A DNA stretch of 64,000 bases. It comes from Colletotrichum lupini (taxonomy: Eukaryota > Ascomycota > Sordariomycetes > Glomerellales > Glomerellaceae). The notes beneath the pieces were generated by a model, which was not told where the DNA came from, searched no databases, and was given only the letters and a program-made list of their open reading frames with translations. The number at the start of each line of letters is the position of its first letter. The stretch's first letter is position 1. The DNA lies in NCBI RefSeq assembly GCF_023278565.1, contig NC_064679.1:4092001-4156000 (forward strand), in the 5' to 3' direction. The position numbers and the translations under genes are program-made. Below are positions 1-11,677 of this stretch, piece after piece.

Positions 1-891
1 ATCGTCCATTGATTTTGTCTCTTGCTCGTCATAATGTCCTGGAGGTGTCAATAACTTTTTTCCTATGAACATATGGCGGGCTTACTAGCCCTGGGGTACT
101 CTTGAGGTATCTGGGGCAAAGTGGTGGATTTCATGCTTAGTGTTAGTATTCATATTAAAATAGGTGGGTTAAGGCCAGCGATTTTGGTGGTGACGAAGTG
201 CAAATGAACCGGCGGTGTGTTGATGTCGCGGAAGGCATAGAGAAAGGGTTGAGTGTGTGCCAACGATTTGATGTATCTATCGACCGTAGGTGGCCCCTGC
301 GACGCTGTCAATGCAACATTAAGCAACTATCCAATCTCGAATCGGGTGTCTGCAACTCTAAACTCCAGGCCTTATCTCATACCATCATGTGATTCAGCCA
401 GGTACTGCAGGCTCGGCTTCTTATCGAATAATGACGTCGAATAGTAGAAGAAAGTTTGCTGTAGCAGGATCCCGACCAAAACTCTGTGACACACCTCTTC
501 TGCAGACTCAAAGGCAATTCAGATCCGGCATTTGATTTAAACTATCGACGCTGGAGGGCCTCCTGCATTATCAGCAAAGCAATTCTCATCACTACACACC
601 ACATCTGGGTCTCCGGAAACCTCAGGGGACGAAGGGAAGTTGGCCCACGGACGGGAATGCTCAGTCGTGGAGGCCTTCATTCTTGGGGACCTTCATTGGT
701 GAGGACCCTCATTCGTGGGCCAGCTTCCTTTCGTCCTCCCAGGCTTTCGCCATTATGTGTGTGCAAAGATTTGAACTATCCTCGGCTGATTCTCCAAAGG
801 CTTCATCATTGCAATGATATTGATCGTACCACACTCAACGACTCCATTTTCCGGATCACAGTTGTCAACTCAAGAAGAGAAATCGCGAAAA
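1..891. other. No supported gene; upstream flank of the deaminase gene
   Basis: Several overlapping short open frames occur here, but none has protein-like composition, splice signals or a recognisable motif. The last 200 bases probably hold the promoter and leader of the gene that begins at 892. A frame open from 814 reaches that ATG, so a 26-residue N-terminal extension cannot be excluded. Confidence 0.5.
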
Positions 892-2574
892 ATGGCTCTC
901 ACACCCCGAATGGAACCCTACGCCCGCCTCCGTTACCGTCTCTACGAAGCTCTCCTCCTTCTTTCCATCATCCGTCCCATCGTCGGCCCACATGTCGTCT
1001 CCCAGCTCGGAACTTACACCACGCAGGATGTTCAAAGACGTTTCTTCAAAAACTTGGCATTTCTCTGCGACTACAGAAAGGGAGGAAGAACTGCAACTGC
1101 CATCGCCGTCGAGAACCGTTATGACTGCTACGTCTTCTGGGTTGCTTCAAACGAGGGCGCTGGAGATAAAGTAGTGGGTTTCCTTGAAGATGTACTCAAG
1201 ACCTTGCGCGTGTTTTGTGAACCGATCAACGAACTGGATCGCGCCACAGCGGAGGTGGCATTGGTGGTTCGATGTACTGCGTTTGCCTCTGATCGACTCC
1301 GACAGGAAGCCAGAATTCTTCGTAATTCTGCTAGAAAGTGCCGTCTTTCTCTGGAAGATAGCGACGAGGAGATCGGTCAGTCATCAATTATTCCTCGCAG
1401 GCAATAATACCTACGGAGACTAAGGTTTTACGAATTCTAGATGCCCGGGTTGTCAAGTGGCTCCGACAATTTGAGAGTATGTCTTCCCATGCTACTCTGT
1501 GTCGGACAGCATACCGCTCGCGAAACGACGAGGAGATGCGGCGCATCGAGCAGCTCGGCCAAGATACCGAAAACGACCTGCGTCCGGAAAAGCTTGTCGA
1601 GGCGTTTCGTACAGTCAGACACATGATCGGCCGTCTAGCTGCCCGTATCCGCAGTATCAACCAGCTCCTCGATGACTGTAACCGTATGGAAGTACTTCTC
1701 AAAGTCTACCAAGTTGCGGCAGTCCAACGTCCCATTAGCGCGCCAGTGCCAGAATCGGATGCGCACACGACGTTGCCACGTATCCTGAACCGCATTCTAC
1801 CCGAGACAGATGTCCAGCATGGATCGTGCCTGGACGTCCTTCAGCGACTGGAAACCCAAGTCAAAATTGAAGACCAAATCCAGGACAAGTTCAAAGAGGG
1901 CGCACTCCAGCCATGCGTCCACGCAGAGGTCCAGATGCTCCATCATTTCTATGACAGCGGAAGGAGGTACTTTTCGAATGACCGTTACGTCGCCTGCAGC
2001 AAGCCGGCGTGCGTTGGCTGTGAGTCTTATGCTCGTCACCATCCCGCTAGGGTCACTCTGCTTGACGCCCATCAGAAGGTATACCCAAATTGGGGAATGG
2101 TGAATTTGGTGGGCGGAAAGCAGGACCCTGGCTGGATCAACCAGCGGAAGATCATCAACGATGTTATTGGGGACTTGAAGGCTATGGTGATTGATCGTCT
2201 GGGCGAGCTACATGCGACGACGATGCAACGTCCAGACTCGTTTACGGAGATTACTGCGTCTTTGGTTGATGAGAGTGAATTTGGGTCGGAGACGGAGGGA
2301 GCAGATGATAGTGACGCCGGTCCATCTAGTGAAGGTAAGCGCCTTGGGTATTCTATGCGACGCAAAGCAAGAGTCCGATCGGCTGACATGATACGTTGCT
2401 TCCTCAATAGTTTTCAGCTTGGACAGCGCTATCGGAATACTGGATCTTTCAACCGAGTCTCAAGGGGCGGTTCAGATGGAACATAGATCTGGGGACATTG
2501 GAAATCTCGACAACGGCAATACGCTCCAAGATAATGAAGGCGAAGATGATGATGGCGGCGGTGCTCAGCTTTGA
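892..2574 (+). CDS. OTT_1508-like deaminase-domain protein (513 aa, 3 exons)
   Basis: Exons are 892-1375, 1441-2334 and 2411-2574. The introns are 1376-1440 (GTCAGT donor, TTCTAG acceptor) and 2335-2410 (GTAAGC donor, CTGAC branch, AATAG acceptor); the joined frame is 513 codons. The middle of the protein has a zinc-deaminase signature: His322-Ala-Glu324, then Cys347, Cys352 and Cys355 (CSKPACVGC). This layout is typical of the OTT_1508-like nucleic-acid/nucleotide deaminase family, which is expanded in fungi with largely unknown substrates. In deaminases of this fold the Glu is the proton shuttle and the His and two Cys bind zinc. Residues 1-300 are mostly helical and unrecognised; the C-terminus is acidic and low in complexity. 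No signal peptide is visible, so I infer a nuclear or cytosolic protein. ATG 892 was chosen over 814 because coding-like composition begins there. Confidence 0.75.
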
Positions 2575-2772
2575 TGTAGCAGGGACTAGAAATTTGACGC
2601 CAAACGAGTGTGTTTATATTCCTGCTATCTCCCTTCCGCACTTATTGTCTGTGTTGATTTTTTTACATGTTTGAATTTTCAAGTTTTTTCTTGTTCTTTT
2701 TTGTTTTTCCGGCTTCAAATCAAAAGAAAACGTCTTGCAGCACAAGGAGCCTGTAAAAAATAAAGTGCATGC

Positions 2773-3574
2773 TTAAAGCTTCGGTCGCATGGGTTTCGTC
2801 TGTACCATCTGCTGTGATGTCGTCTTGGACTTGATGTGCTTGTTCAGATTATCCATTTTGGAGTAATCCTTTCCACACCGGCACTGGTAATGCGGCCGCT
2901 TGAAATGAGTATCGTAGTGTTTCCTCATATCTCTCTGCCAGGCCATTCGCTTCGGGCACACCGGACAGATCACAGGTGTGCAATGGGTCCTGAAATGCTT
3001 CCTGACCAGATCATTAGTCCAACTGAGTAGTATTTGTTATTTTTGGAAGAGCTCACCTCCTAGCGCCAGGTGTGGAAAACAATATGTCACACCCAGGCCG
3101 AGTACAGAAGTAGACTCCATACCAGGAGTTTTCATCGTTCCCTAGGGGTATATCCTCCTCTTCAAACTCCGTCTGCGTGGTCTCTTTCCCTTCCTCGACG
3201 ATGGGAAAGTCAACCGCGTCCTTTGGGCATACCAAGCCAATGAACGAATGTGTTGATACGTTTTGATCGTCAATCACTCTCGAACGATCCGGTTCAGTTC
3301 CAAACAAGGGGTACTGGCTGTGTCCCGAGCTTCCGCCCTAAAGAGCATTGGATGCACTGGGAGTACCGCAGCCCGCCTGTGGACCGACCGAACCGCCCGC
3401 GGGCAATTCTGAGGACATCTGACAGTAGACTTGGTCGGCAGAGAGCGCATCAGCATTGAAGTTCACGTGCTGAGCGGGCTCGGGCTGAAAGCCAGATATG
3501 GTCTCCTGCTTGGGATAGTCGTCTTCGGAGAGAGCAGTGAGGAACTCAAATTCCTGGCCTTCGTCAAAGGCCAT
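2773..3574 (-). pseudogene. C2H2 zinc-finger protein interrupted by an in-frame TAG
   Basis: Reading on the minus strand, the frame starts at ATG 3574, passes an in-frame TAG at 3338-3340, continues in the same frame to 3057, and is spliced over intron 3002-3056 (GTGAGC donor, ACTAAT branch, GGTCAG acceptor) to a stop at 2773. The intron splits the first finger: CTRPGC lies before it and HFRTH after it, giving C-x4-C-x12-H-x3-H. A second finger follows (CPVC...HYDTH). A third is degenerate (CRC...H, no clear second His). The acidic N-terminus, rich in Glu and Asp, looks like an activation or linker region. Such proteins are usually nuclear DNA-binding factors. I found no intron of the right phase and length that would remove the TAG, so I call it broken; an unrecognised intron or a sequencing error is the alternative. 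Confidence 0.6.
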
Positions 3575-4602
3575 CTCATCAAGGACTGGCGAATATCAGT
3601 AAATCGTTCTTGTAGACGAGTTCTGGGGCGTAGTGCATGTAACCTTGGTCTTTCCCGTCTTCAAAGTAATTCATCATCGCAAACTTCTCCAATCACTTTC
3701 CACAACTTCAACTCCTTCCACCTTGCCGAGTGCTGGAGGTGGCTATTTGCGCTATACATCTAAGGCGTTCTTATACCGACTGCTGCAGCCCATATCACGT
3801 CTCTGAAGCTGGATTTCACATGAGAAAGCTTGCCTATAAACATGAGATTGAGCCTTTCTTCTGTTGAGGTAAAGAGGGGATAATGTTAAACGTAAATTTG
3901 ACGAGCAATCAGCAAAGGCTGCTATTGTAGGATTGTGCCAATAGGGTTCCCGGCGTATCCCATACTTCCGAGACGCATTGTGTTAATTGAAGGCTCCCAG
4001 TAGGCTGCAGACTTCCTGCTCCAATTGGCTGAACTACCTTTCCGTACTTCAAAGTAGCAGAAGTCATGACGTTCACGGGAGTTTCATTTGCAACAGTACT
4101 TTGGGTAGGCTAGGACTAGTATGAGCAATGCTACTGTGTATTACATGTGACAGAGATAAGGAGTGCCGACGTTCAGGCCAAGGTTCATCACATGGTCAAA
4201 GTCTAAATGCTAGCGGATCGATTTCCGGCAGCCCCGTACTGACTTTCAGAATCGAAGAATATCACCAACATTGAGGACAGAGACCTGTTCTGGAATATTG
4301 ACGCATGTTGCTAGAACAGAGCGGCTGAGTCGGAAATGGCATTTCGCTTACGCCAAGCCCAAATCGGGCGCAAGAATCATTGCCATATTTCCTCTTAGCA
4401 GTTATGTTGATGATCTATAGATTGAAGTCGGACTTGGCTTACATCATAACATGCAAGCAATTTGATAGATGAAAACAAGGCGGACATCTCCAGCGGGCTT
4501 CAGGACACAAAGACTAAACCACATATCATGTCTCTTGCTAATGCATGTTCATTGATCATTACACCTACGGGTATCATCATCGTCACAGGGTCAGGTAGAC
4601 GT
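3575..4602. other. Intergenic region, no gene recognised
   Basis: About 1 kb between the 5' end of the zinc-finger gene and the 3' end of the flavin monooxygenase gene. Open frames here are short and lack motifs. The part near 3575-3900 may contain the zinc-finger promoter. Confidence 0.5.
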
Positions 4603-6422
4603 CTATCGGTTCTGGTCAATCCAATCCTGCACCATGCCCCGGTAGTCCATCGGCGTGTAGCTCTCAAACAACTCGGCCCACATGCCGTCCTTCCGCGCCG
4701 TCTCCACCCCGACATCGCCGAGCAACATATCCCAATACGGCAATTGATCGAAAACCAGATCCGGATAACACCGACCGTGCCCGTACGGCGCCCGGTGCTG
4801 CGCCCACCGCTGGAACAACGCCGTCTCCTCAAAGACGCGGCCCGCGCGGCGGTCGACGTCAAAGTTGGGGATCCCGTTTTCAAAGTACGCCAGCATCCAG
4901 AGGCACTGCACCTCGAGGCGCATGATGTTGGCGAGGTTGCTGAAGGCGCCGAGGAAGACGAGAGAGCGGTCGTCGCGAGCGGCGAGGCCTGGGGGAGCGA
5001 TGCCGCGGTAGAGGCGCCAGGGGGTGTAGGAAACCTCTGCTGACGCACCGGGGTTGAAGGACTTTGTCTTTGAGGATGTGGGGCTTTGGAAAGGGCCGTC
5101 TAGGAGGCGTGGGAAGCGCGCGCCGATGGCGGCGTCTGCCTTTGCGTTTGCGTCGTTCCAGAATGCTTCTTGTTTGAGTCCTAGAGATGTGGAGGGGATG
5201 CCGAGATCGGAATGGAGAGATGCAGGTTCGAAGTTGATGGTTGGCTTTGCTGAGAAGCCGGTTGATGTGACCAAGAGGTCGGCGGAGATGCTTGAGCCGT
5301 CGGTGAAGTGGATATTATGGTCGGATAGGTGATCGATGTCTTCGCGGTAGATTTGGACCGTGCCGTTGCGGACATACTCGAAGAAATCGTCGTCGAAGCT
5401 GAGGATACCAGAAGCAGTGCCGTACCTGTGGAAGGAATGGGATTAGTTACCAAGCCATTGACAACCATAATGAGCAGCTAAGCTTACCAGAACATGTTCT
5501 GCTCCGGCTGCAGCACCTTCGTCTTCTCGTCCGTCTGGTATCCGCAATCATTGATCGTGTCATGACGGATCAACTTCCAAAAAGTCTTGCTCAACACGCG
5601 GCCCACAGCGCTTTCATGCAGAAACCGTCTCACCCACGCGAGACCCGAGAAATCAGGAAACACGCACGGCGACATGAACGCGCAGATTCTTCTAGTTACA
5701 AGCCTTTCGCGCCAGACCTTGAACGGCCCGAGCTGCGTGAACGCCGGTGCAACCCACACAGGTCCGCGGCCGGAACGACGAATAAGCCACCGGACCTTGT
5801 GGCCTGTAGATGCAGCCAAGTGGACGGCGTCGTAGGCAGACTTGCTCCCGCCTAGGACTGCAACGGTCGTGATTTCGGGAGAAGAGAACAGTTCTGCTTT
5901 GGGACCAAGATCGGAAGAGTGGATGATGGGAGCGTTGAAGTCTTCGGAGCTGGTGATGTCGGGCATGTGCGGTACGGTGAGAACGCCCGTTGCGACGATG
6001 AGGCGTGTGCAGGTCACGGTCTTTGCTTCGCCGTTCTTTTCAACGTCGACGTTCCATTGCCCTTCATCTTCTGGGCGAGTCACCCGTACGACCTTTGTGT
6101 TCAACTGGATCTTGTCCCAGACGCCAAAGTGCTTTGCGTATGCGACGAGGTACTCATGCATGACCTTGCCAGGAACATGTTCGCCGATCTTGACCCCGAA
6201 GCGCTTGGGGTCCATAGGGAAGTCTGAGAAATCGATCGCCGAGACGAGGTTATTCGTCTTCAGGTTCGGGTAGATCTGCTCTTTCGACCAGACACCACCG
6301 ACCGAGGCGCGGCCATCAAGGATGAGTATCTCGGCGGCTGGGTCATGCTGAAGGAGTGTCTTTGCAGCGCAGAGTCCGCTGGGACCTGCGCCGATGATGA
6401 GGGTATCGATTGTGGGCGCCAT
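4603..6422 (-). CDS. FAD-dependent monooxygenase, FMO-like (585 aa, 2 exons)
   Basis: Exons are 5488-6422 and 4603-5425. The intron 5426-5487 has a GTAAGC donor, a CTAAT branch and a CACAG acceptor. The N-terminus carries the FAD-binding Rossmann motif GAGPSG (residues 11-16); a second nucleotide-binding motif, GGSKSA, sits near residue 210 where FMO-type enzymes bind NADPH. Between them is a conserved ATG motif (LIVATGV). After the intron comes LLVTSTGF, the late ATG-like motif of class B flavoprotein monooxygenases. The family oxygenates N, S or carbonyl centres, often as tailoring enzymes of fungal metabolites; the substrate cannot be read from sequence. ATG 6422 is preferred because the Rossmann strand begins 4 residues later; an in-frame ATG at 6479 would add 19 residues. 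Cytosolic, no membrane anchor seen. Its neighbour toward higher coordinates is a tyrosinase on the same strand. Confidence 0.85.
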
Positions 6423-8057
6423 GATATCTGGTGATGAGATCCACGACTTGGAAAATATGGGAATCATAAAGATCGACAAAAGAATTGAGGGGAAGGGAAA
6501 TGATTGCCATTTAAGTTACGACCACTAGGGTGATTGCAGCGTGCCACACGCCACCAGATAATCTCCAAAGGGGAACACGGCGGGAGCGGCGTATCCCCCG
6601 ACCAGTCGGGAGAGTTTGGGCATCGCTGATCTCCTGAACTCTACCATGGAGATTGTTTTCCAAACAGGCCCAACTGAGTTTAGACAGTCAGCCCTGCCCG
6701 GCAAAAATGAGGACTTGGGGTTTAGCGGCACCAACGGCGCGGTGAGGGCTGAAAGTGGTTGTCTGAAGCTAACATCACAGTTGGGATACCTACGTCTGTG
6801 GACCAAAGCTATAAGCTGACAAGCCTAATTCCAAGCGGTTGGTCGAATCCAGAGGGGGATCTCGTATGGATACGGAGATTCAAGCTTCCTTAATCTGCGC
6901 CATCTTCGGCACTAGAGCTGCCGCTGGGCTCCCACACTAGGTAAGCGAACCACCATGCTGGATCAGCCACGCGACCCAGCAAGGGGAATGGAGACACGAC
7001 ATTAACAGGCCAGAGCATTCTAGAGGGTGAAGCGGCAGATGTTCCTGCGGCATGACAGTGCTTACACGCTGCGTTCCAGGCTCCAGGTAGTGGTCACGCT
7101 AGGTGAGGGTGCCGTGGGGCTGGGCCTCTGCGGCTGAGGTGAGACCGTAGAAGAGGATATGAGCGTGGCGTTCCCAGCTTGGAGCTTGGGGCGCCTAGCG
7201 CACGCCTTCCTCATCTACAAGGAAAAGCTTGGTGTGTTGTCTCAGTGTGGCGGATGGGATGAGGGGGTTCATGCACGTTGAGCTGAGGTGGTGGGACGGC
7301 ATTTGTCCCCAGCCGGTGAAACTTACACGTTCCTCCTCATTTGATATGGCTGGAGGCGGTTGGATCGTGACTTCAGCCTGTAGTGTTTTGATCTTAGAAG
7401 CTACCATGACTCTAAGTGACTGCCTTTGGGATCCTACGAGTAGCCGAGACTGGCCCTAAGGTACGTGGCCTTTCATTCCTGGCTCTCCTGGAGCCGAAGT
7501 CGAGTCTGGACAGACGCAAGCCAAAACGTTACGCCGTTCGCCGAACCTGAGCTAAAAAAGAAATCATCGTTAAGAAAAGGGGAGAAGAAAAGAGGCTGAT
7601 CACTTGCACGTGTCGTATGGAGTTCCGACGTTAGCTTTCGGATATCCCGCCGCTGGTGGGGGCTTCCTAAACCCCGGGAGCAAATCGCCAAGGGTTATGG
7701 TCCGTCAACGCTGTTTAGCCTGAAAATCACAAAGATCTAGATCTAGATTCTTGGTCAGCCTAATGGATGTGTGAATGAGTCAACGAAGCACGCTACCAAG
7801 GTCATAACTGCCTGCTGGTGGCAGTCTTGCTCCATCGGGATGGGATAATAGGTTCTCAACGTGTCAGTGAATCCCATCTAGCAGTGTACGTGACGACAAG
7901 ATGTTTCCACTTCCTCAAGAATGAGAGTCTAATGTCAAATGTTACATTATATTATTACTCCAGGTACTTTCAGTACTTGATGTTAGCGAGGCGTCTGATC
8001 GATGCCCTCGCTACAGCATTAGTATTTTTATCGCCTGCAGGCCGTCCCCGGGCGCCC
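6423..8057. other. Gene-free interval between FMO and tyrosinase
   Basis: About 1.6 kb upstream of the FMO start and downstream of the first tyrosinase stop. It contains only short unsupported open frames. A small AGATCT/CTAGATCTAGATT palindromic patch occurs near 7733-7750. I see no repeat or RNA gene. Confidence 0.45.
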
Positions 8058-9573
8058 TCATTTGTACTCGTAGCAGAAAGGACCCCCGTGAATATCCATC
8101 ATATCAGCAACAATCATATCCTTGCCGAAATTAGGGTAAGACAAGGGATACTGCAGAGTGATATTCTCGTAGGCGGGATTCGTGGTGTAATTGAACGGAT
8201 AGCCAAATATCACATCCGGGCCGCCGATATCCGTCTTGCGCGCAGGCCAGTCTGCAACGTTGCAAGGGTTTATTAGTACTTGCAATTAGTCATAAACAAA
8301 AATGCGACTATCCAGTCAGACCGAAAAGGAAGTAGACGTACCTCTACGCTGCCAGTCATTCCAAACCTTATCCAAAGCGCCATGGATGAAGTAGAAGACG
8401 GGGTCTCCGGGAGAGGAGTACATGTCAGCACACTAACGGGTGAACACGGGTCAGCCAAGTTGTCAACCAGAAACCATCAGTCTAGCAGGTAGTCACGGCT
8501 GCTTACATCGCCAACTGCACCGCCAATGCCAATGTGCAAGCCCGCATGCAAAGTCATGCCGCTAACCTGCATGCTATACCCCTGAATGGCCAGGTTGAAT
8601 TCGGAAAATGTGGCCGCTGCGAGAGTCTTGTCGATGACCTCGTCACTAAGGGCACTCGTGATGATGGGTAGACTGAAATCGCGGCGCAGGCAGTGGGGTG
8701 TTGAGGTGACAGATAATCCTTAGCCCGTCAGCATGGCGAGTTTCAAACTCAATCGTCGTCTGAGGCTAGACAACGCAACTTACCAAGGCCCATGGGGACG
8801 GTGTGGTTTGCAAATGGTCCTTCCACAATACAGCCTATCCACTCTGTTAGCCAGATGCCACTGTGCCAAGCTCTGGAGTGAAGAAGTTACCGCCGCCGCT
8901 TCTGCCCGGGATTGTAATCGGCTTCTGAACCGGGAACTCATCTTTATCGCTCACGTCTTCGATGTATGGTCCGTTGCCTCCGACGCCGTAAACGTTGTCA
9001 AATACAGGCGAGTTGACGAAAGTTTCCGCAGTATTGTCTAGGCTGACATCCCAGTACGGAAGTGCGCCGTCATATGAGCATTTGTTGCGTAACTCAGACT
9101 CGTACAGGTAAAGCATCCAACGATGCCATCTGGGCACTGTCAGTTGAAACGGACGTCAAACTTGATCCGAGCATTGCACATCTTCTACTCACGGGAGAAA
9201 TGGGCCCTGTCACGATCAACCGTTAGACTTTCCAATTCTAATATAGCCTTACTTTGGCTAAAGCATTGAGGGTAGAACTTACGTTAAAATGCACCTTCTG
9301 CGTCATGTAGATATGCATACCCTGGAAATCATCGAAGCGAGACTTTGCCCCAGGCCAAAGATCGTTTCCCTCTGACGGCAGAGCCATTAGGCACTTGACG
9401 GAGCGAATGTAATCCAGACGTTGGTCCAGGGACAGCTGCCGCCACTCATGTCTGACGAGAGGGTTGCGGCAACATCCTGAGTGAGTTCCATTCGTAGGAG
9501 CGGCAGCGATTCCCTGCAGTTGGAAACCCGCAAAAGACGCGGCAGCCAAGATAAGTGACGAGAGAGACCACAT
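8058..9573 (-). CDS. Secreted tyrosinase (363 aa, 7 exons)
   Basis: Exons (minus strand): 9283-9573, 9193-9206, 8891-9129, 8784-8834, 8507-8718, 8342-8432, 8058-8251. Introns are 56-90 bp, all GT-AG. The start is followed by a hydrophobic stretch ending in AAAPTN, a plausible secretion signal, so I expect an extracellular or wall enzyme. The CuA site is MHI...KVHF...FLPWHRW; a 14-nt micro-exon supplies GPFLP of it. PYWDVS is the usual tyrosinase signature. CuB is LHAGLH followed by YFIHGALDKVW, where the family usually has HH; here the first of the pair is Ile. The protein ends in FCYEYK, the short form without a long inhibitory C-terminal domain. Tyrosinases oxidise mono- or diphenols to quinones (melanin, metabolite tailoring). 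A second, differently spliced tyrosinase lies 4 kb away. Confidence 0.88.
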
Positions 9574-9938
9574 GGCGGAAGTTTAGATGAAGACGACAGA
9601 GGCCGTTGCGAGAGACTCGTTGAATGTGAGGCTATCTTCACGCGCGACCAATCATGGGACTCGTCCGATCAATTGGGGATGGACTTCGAGCGAGCTTCTG
9701 AGATGGGCATCCGCAGCCTTTTGGTAGCAAAGCGCTAGGTCGAGAGGAACCGGATATCAACTTTCACCCCGAGAGATACTGGTCTTATCGGTCCATGTCG
9801 GGCCATGGATCGCGACCCTGGTTGCAGGACACCGGGTTGTGGGATGTAACCTTGCCATCGACTAAGTAGTGGATGTGGCAACGGAGCTTTCGGGAAGCGG
9901 TTGAGTTGCAACTTGCAACTTAGCCGGCCGACCCACCA

Positions 9939-10450
9939 TCAATGTTTATCAGAGATATGATACTCGAAGGATCCCTTGGGCTGTGCCGCAATCCATGAGC
10001 CCTTCCTCTGTGCTGGATCGCAAACTTGACTCAGCTTCTCGTCACATGAATTTGAAGAAAAGGTTTCGAATCGCAAATCTTCCACAGGGAAGAATGAAAT
10101 GGTTTTGCTAAAGGGGCTAAAATGATTCGTCGGTATGTCGGCCGCTCCTCGGGGGAGGACAGCGCCGAATGCTGGAAAAGACGAACATCCTTGCAATCTG
10201 CAGGCAAAGGAAAGGAACCTGCAGGATGCTTGCGTTAGTGTGTGGCGTCGAAAGAAGGTTGGTACACTATCCCTGCCAAGGTCTCCGTGAACATTCGTGC
10301 CTGGTTCCCTGTCCAATCGTACGAGCCCCGGGTCACGAAGCTCTCTCCAACCAACTCCGCGTTGCTAATAGCTAGAAATGCCACTTTGACGGGGCTCTCG
10401 TGCCTGATGTTGAGTTGACCCCAAAGTCTCAAACACATGGCGACTTCCAC
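9939..10450 (-). CDS. Possible short unrecognised gene or gene fragment
   Basis: On the minus strand a frame from ATG 10450 (MEVAMCLRLWGQLNIRHESP...) runs to about 10239, and a second frame from about 10225 to 9939 is long and protein-like (FLSFACRL...HISDKH, then stop). A weak intron could join them: GTGTAC near 10273, a CACTAAC branch near 10245 and CCTGCAG near 10224. I do not recognise the product, see no signal peptide or membrane segment, and cannot rule out a chance frame or an exon of a decayed gene. Confidence 0.25.
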
Positions 10451-10671
10451 AATGCCATAAAGCTTCTCAAGTGAATTAGAGAGGCTTCATGGCAGAAGTG
10501 AGGTTTTCGGAATGCAAACTTGCAGTCGTGGCATCAAATCTGGAGTAGCTGTGTTGGTTCGTGGCGTTGGTGGAGCCATCCCGTAGGGACAGTATAAGCG
10601 ACCCTATCACAACCACAACATGTAGGTAATCGTAAGATGTACACCAAAAGAGCAAGAAAATGTCTGCCGTT

Positions 10672-10724
10672 TGTTGGTTGTTGACTGTTGGTTGTTGACT
10701 GTTGGTTGTTGACTGTTGGTTGTC
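10672..10724. repeat. 14-bp tandem repeat (3 full units and a partial)
   Basis: The unit TGTTGGTTGTTGAC is repeated exactly at 10672-10685, 10686-10699 and 10700-10713, followed by 11 more bases of the unit. It lies in an intergenic region and has no coding context; a minisatellite expansion is the simplest reading. Confidence 0.9.
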
Positions 10725-11677
10725 GTTGGCAAGGGTTTCTAGATTGGCCTTCCAAGTTCGGTCATCATCTCCGCTCGTTTTCTTTGGAGCCGAACGCAAG
10801 GTAACCGGATAAGCTGGCCGATTGGAATGATTTCTGACCATCACTTGGCAGATACGCCTCCATGTTGAAACCGACTGCGTTCTAGTTGGCCCTTCGGAAT
10901 GTGGGAGAAATAGGCACGGTCTGGGAAAAGTCTCCTACGAATTGAGATCTTTATGCCAATATTCGATGGTTCATGGACATGTTGATATTGATTGGGTGCT
11001 ACTGAAAATTCTTGACTAATCCCACAAACCCGGAATTAGTGCCTGTATTGATGAGCTGTTGGTTTTGATCATAATCTCGATGATACTGCAATTCAGACCT
11101 GGGTCGTCCTCACCAATTGCTTTCAAAGCTCTGGTACAGGCAAGTGAGGTAGATGCGATTCCGAGAGGATCTGTGGAGAAGAAGATTAGCAGAAGAAGCA
11201 GAGCGCCTCGTTCGCACCAGCTCAGGTCATGATATATTGCGCTGGATGCAAAGGCAATTTCACATTCAGATACATGCCAGTAGTGACTCGAAGCGCATTT
11301 CATAATTTACCGACGCAGGTACGGATACACCGGATGAGTTGGGTACACGGAGATCCATGTCCGAAGTGCATTCCTTGGTGAATCCTATGGTAGACACAAC
11401 CAAGTCACATTTCGCGATGTATGTGTGCGGCACGGCGGTGATGAAGAGACTCCTTGGCTTGGTACTTATGCATTAGAAAAATCCCATCCCCTGGTACTCG
11501 GGCGGCCTGCAGTCTACGCATCTGCTCGATTGCAAATTCTTCCTTTGTTATTCTGGAGTCCAGACATGGTACTCGCTGTTTGAATTCCATTTCTCCTTCT
11601 CTTCTGTCCCTTGTCTTTCTTCTGGCGTTTCTCTTCTCTCGCTTTTCGAGTTTCCCCGCGGCTGCAATATCAGCAAG
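10725..11677. other. Intergenic region upstream of the 7-TM gene
   Basis: No supported gene. The pyrimidine-rich tract at about 11580-11660 directly upstream of ATG 11678 looks like the promoter and leader of the next gene. One minus-strand frame (11016-11303) contains a hydrophobic run but no other support. Confidence 0.4.

Noticed and set aside
4462..5043. 193-codon plus-strand frame over the FMO gene
   Set aside because: Antisense shadow of the FMO second exon; Arg/Pro/Val-rich and without motif.
10672..10724. Possible CRISPR-like array
   Set aside because: Units are contiguous 14-bp tandem repeats with no spacers, in a fungal genome.
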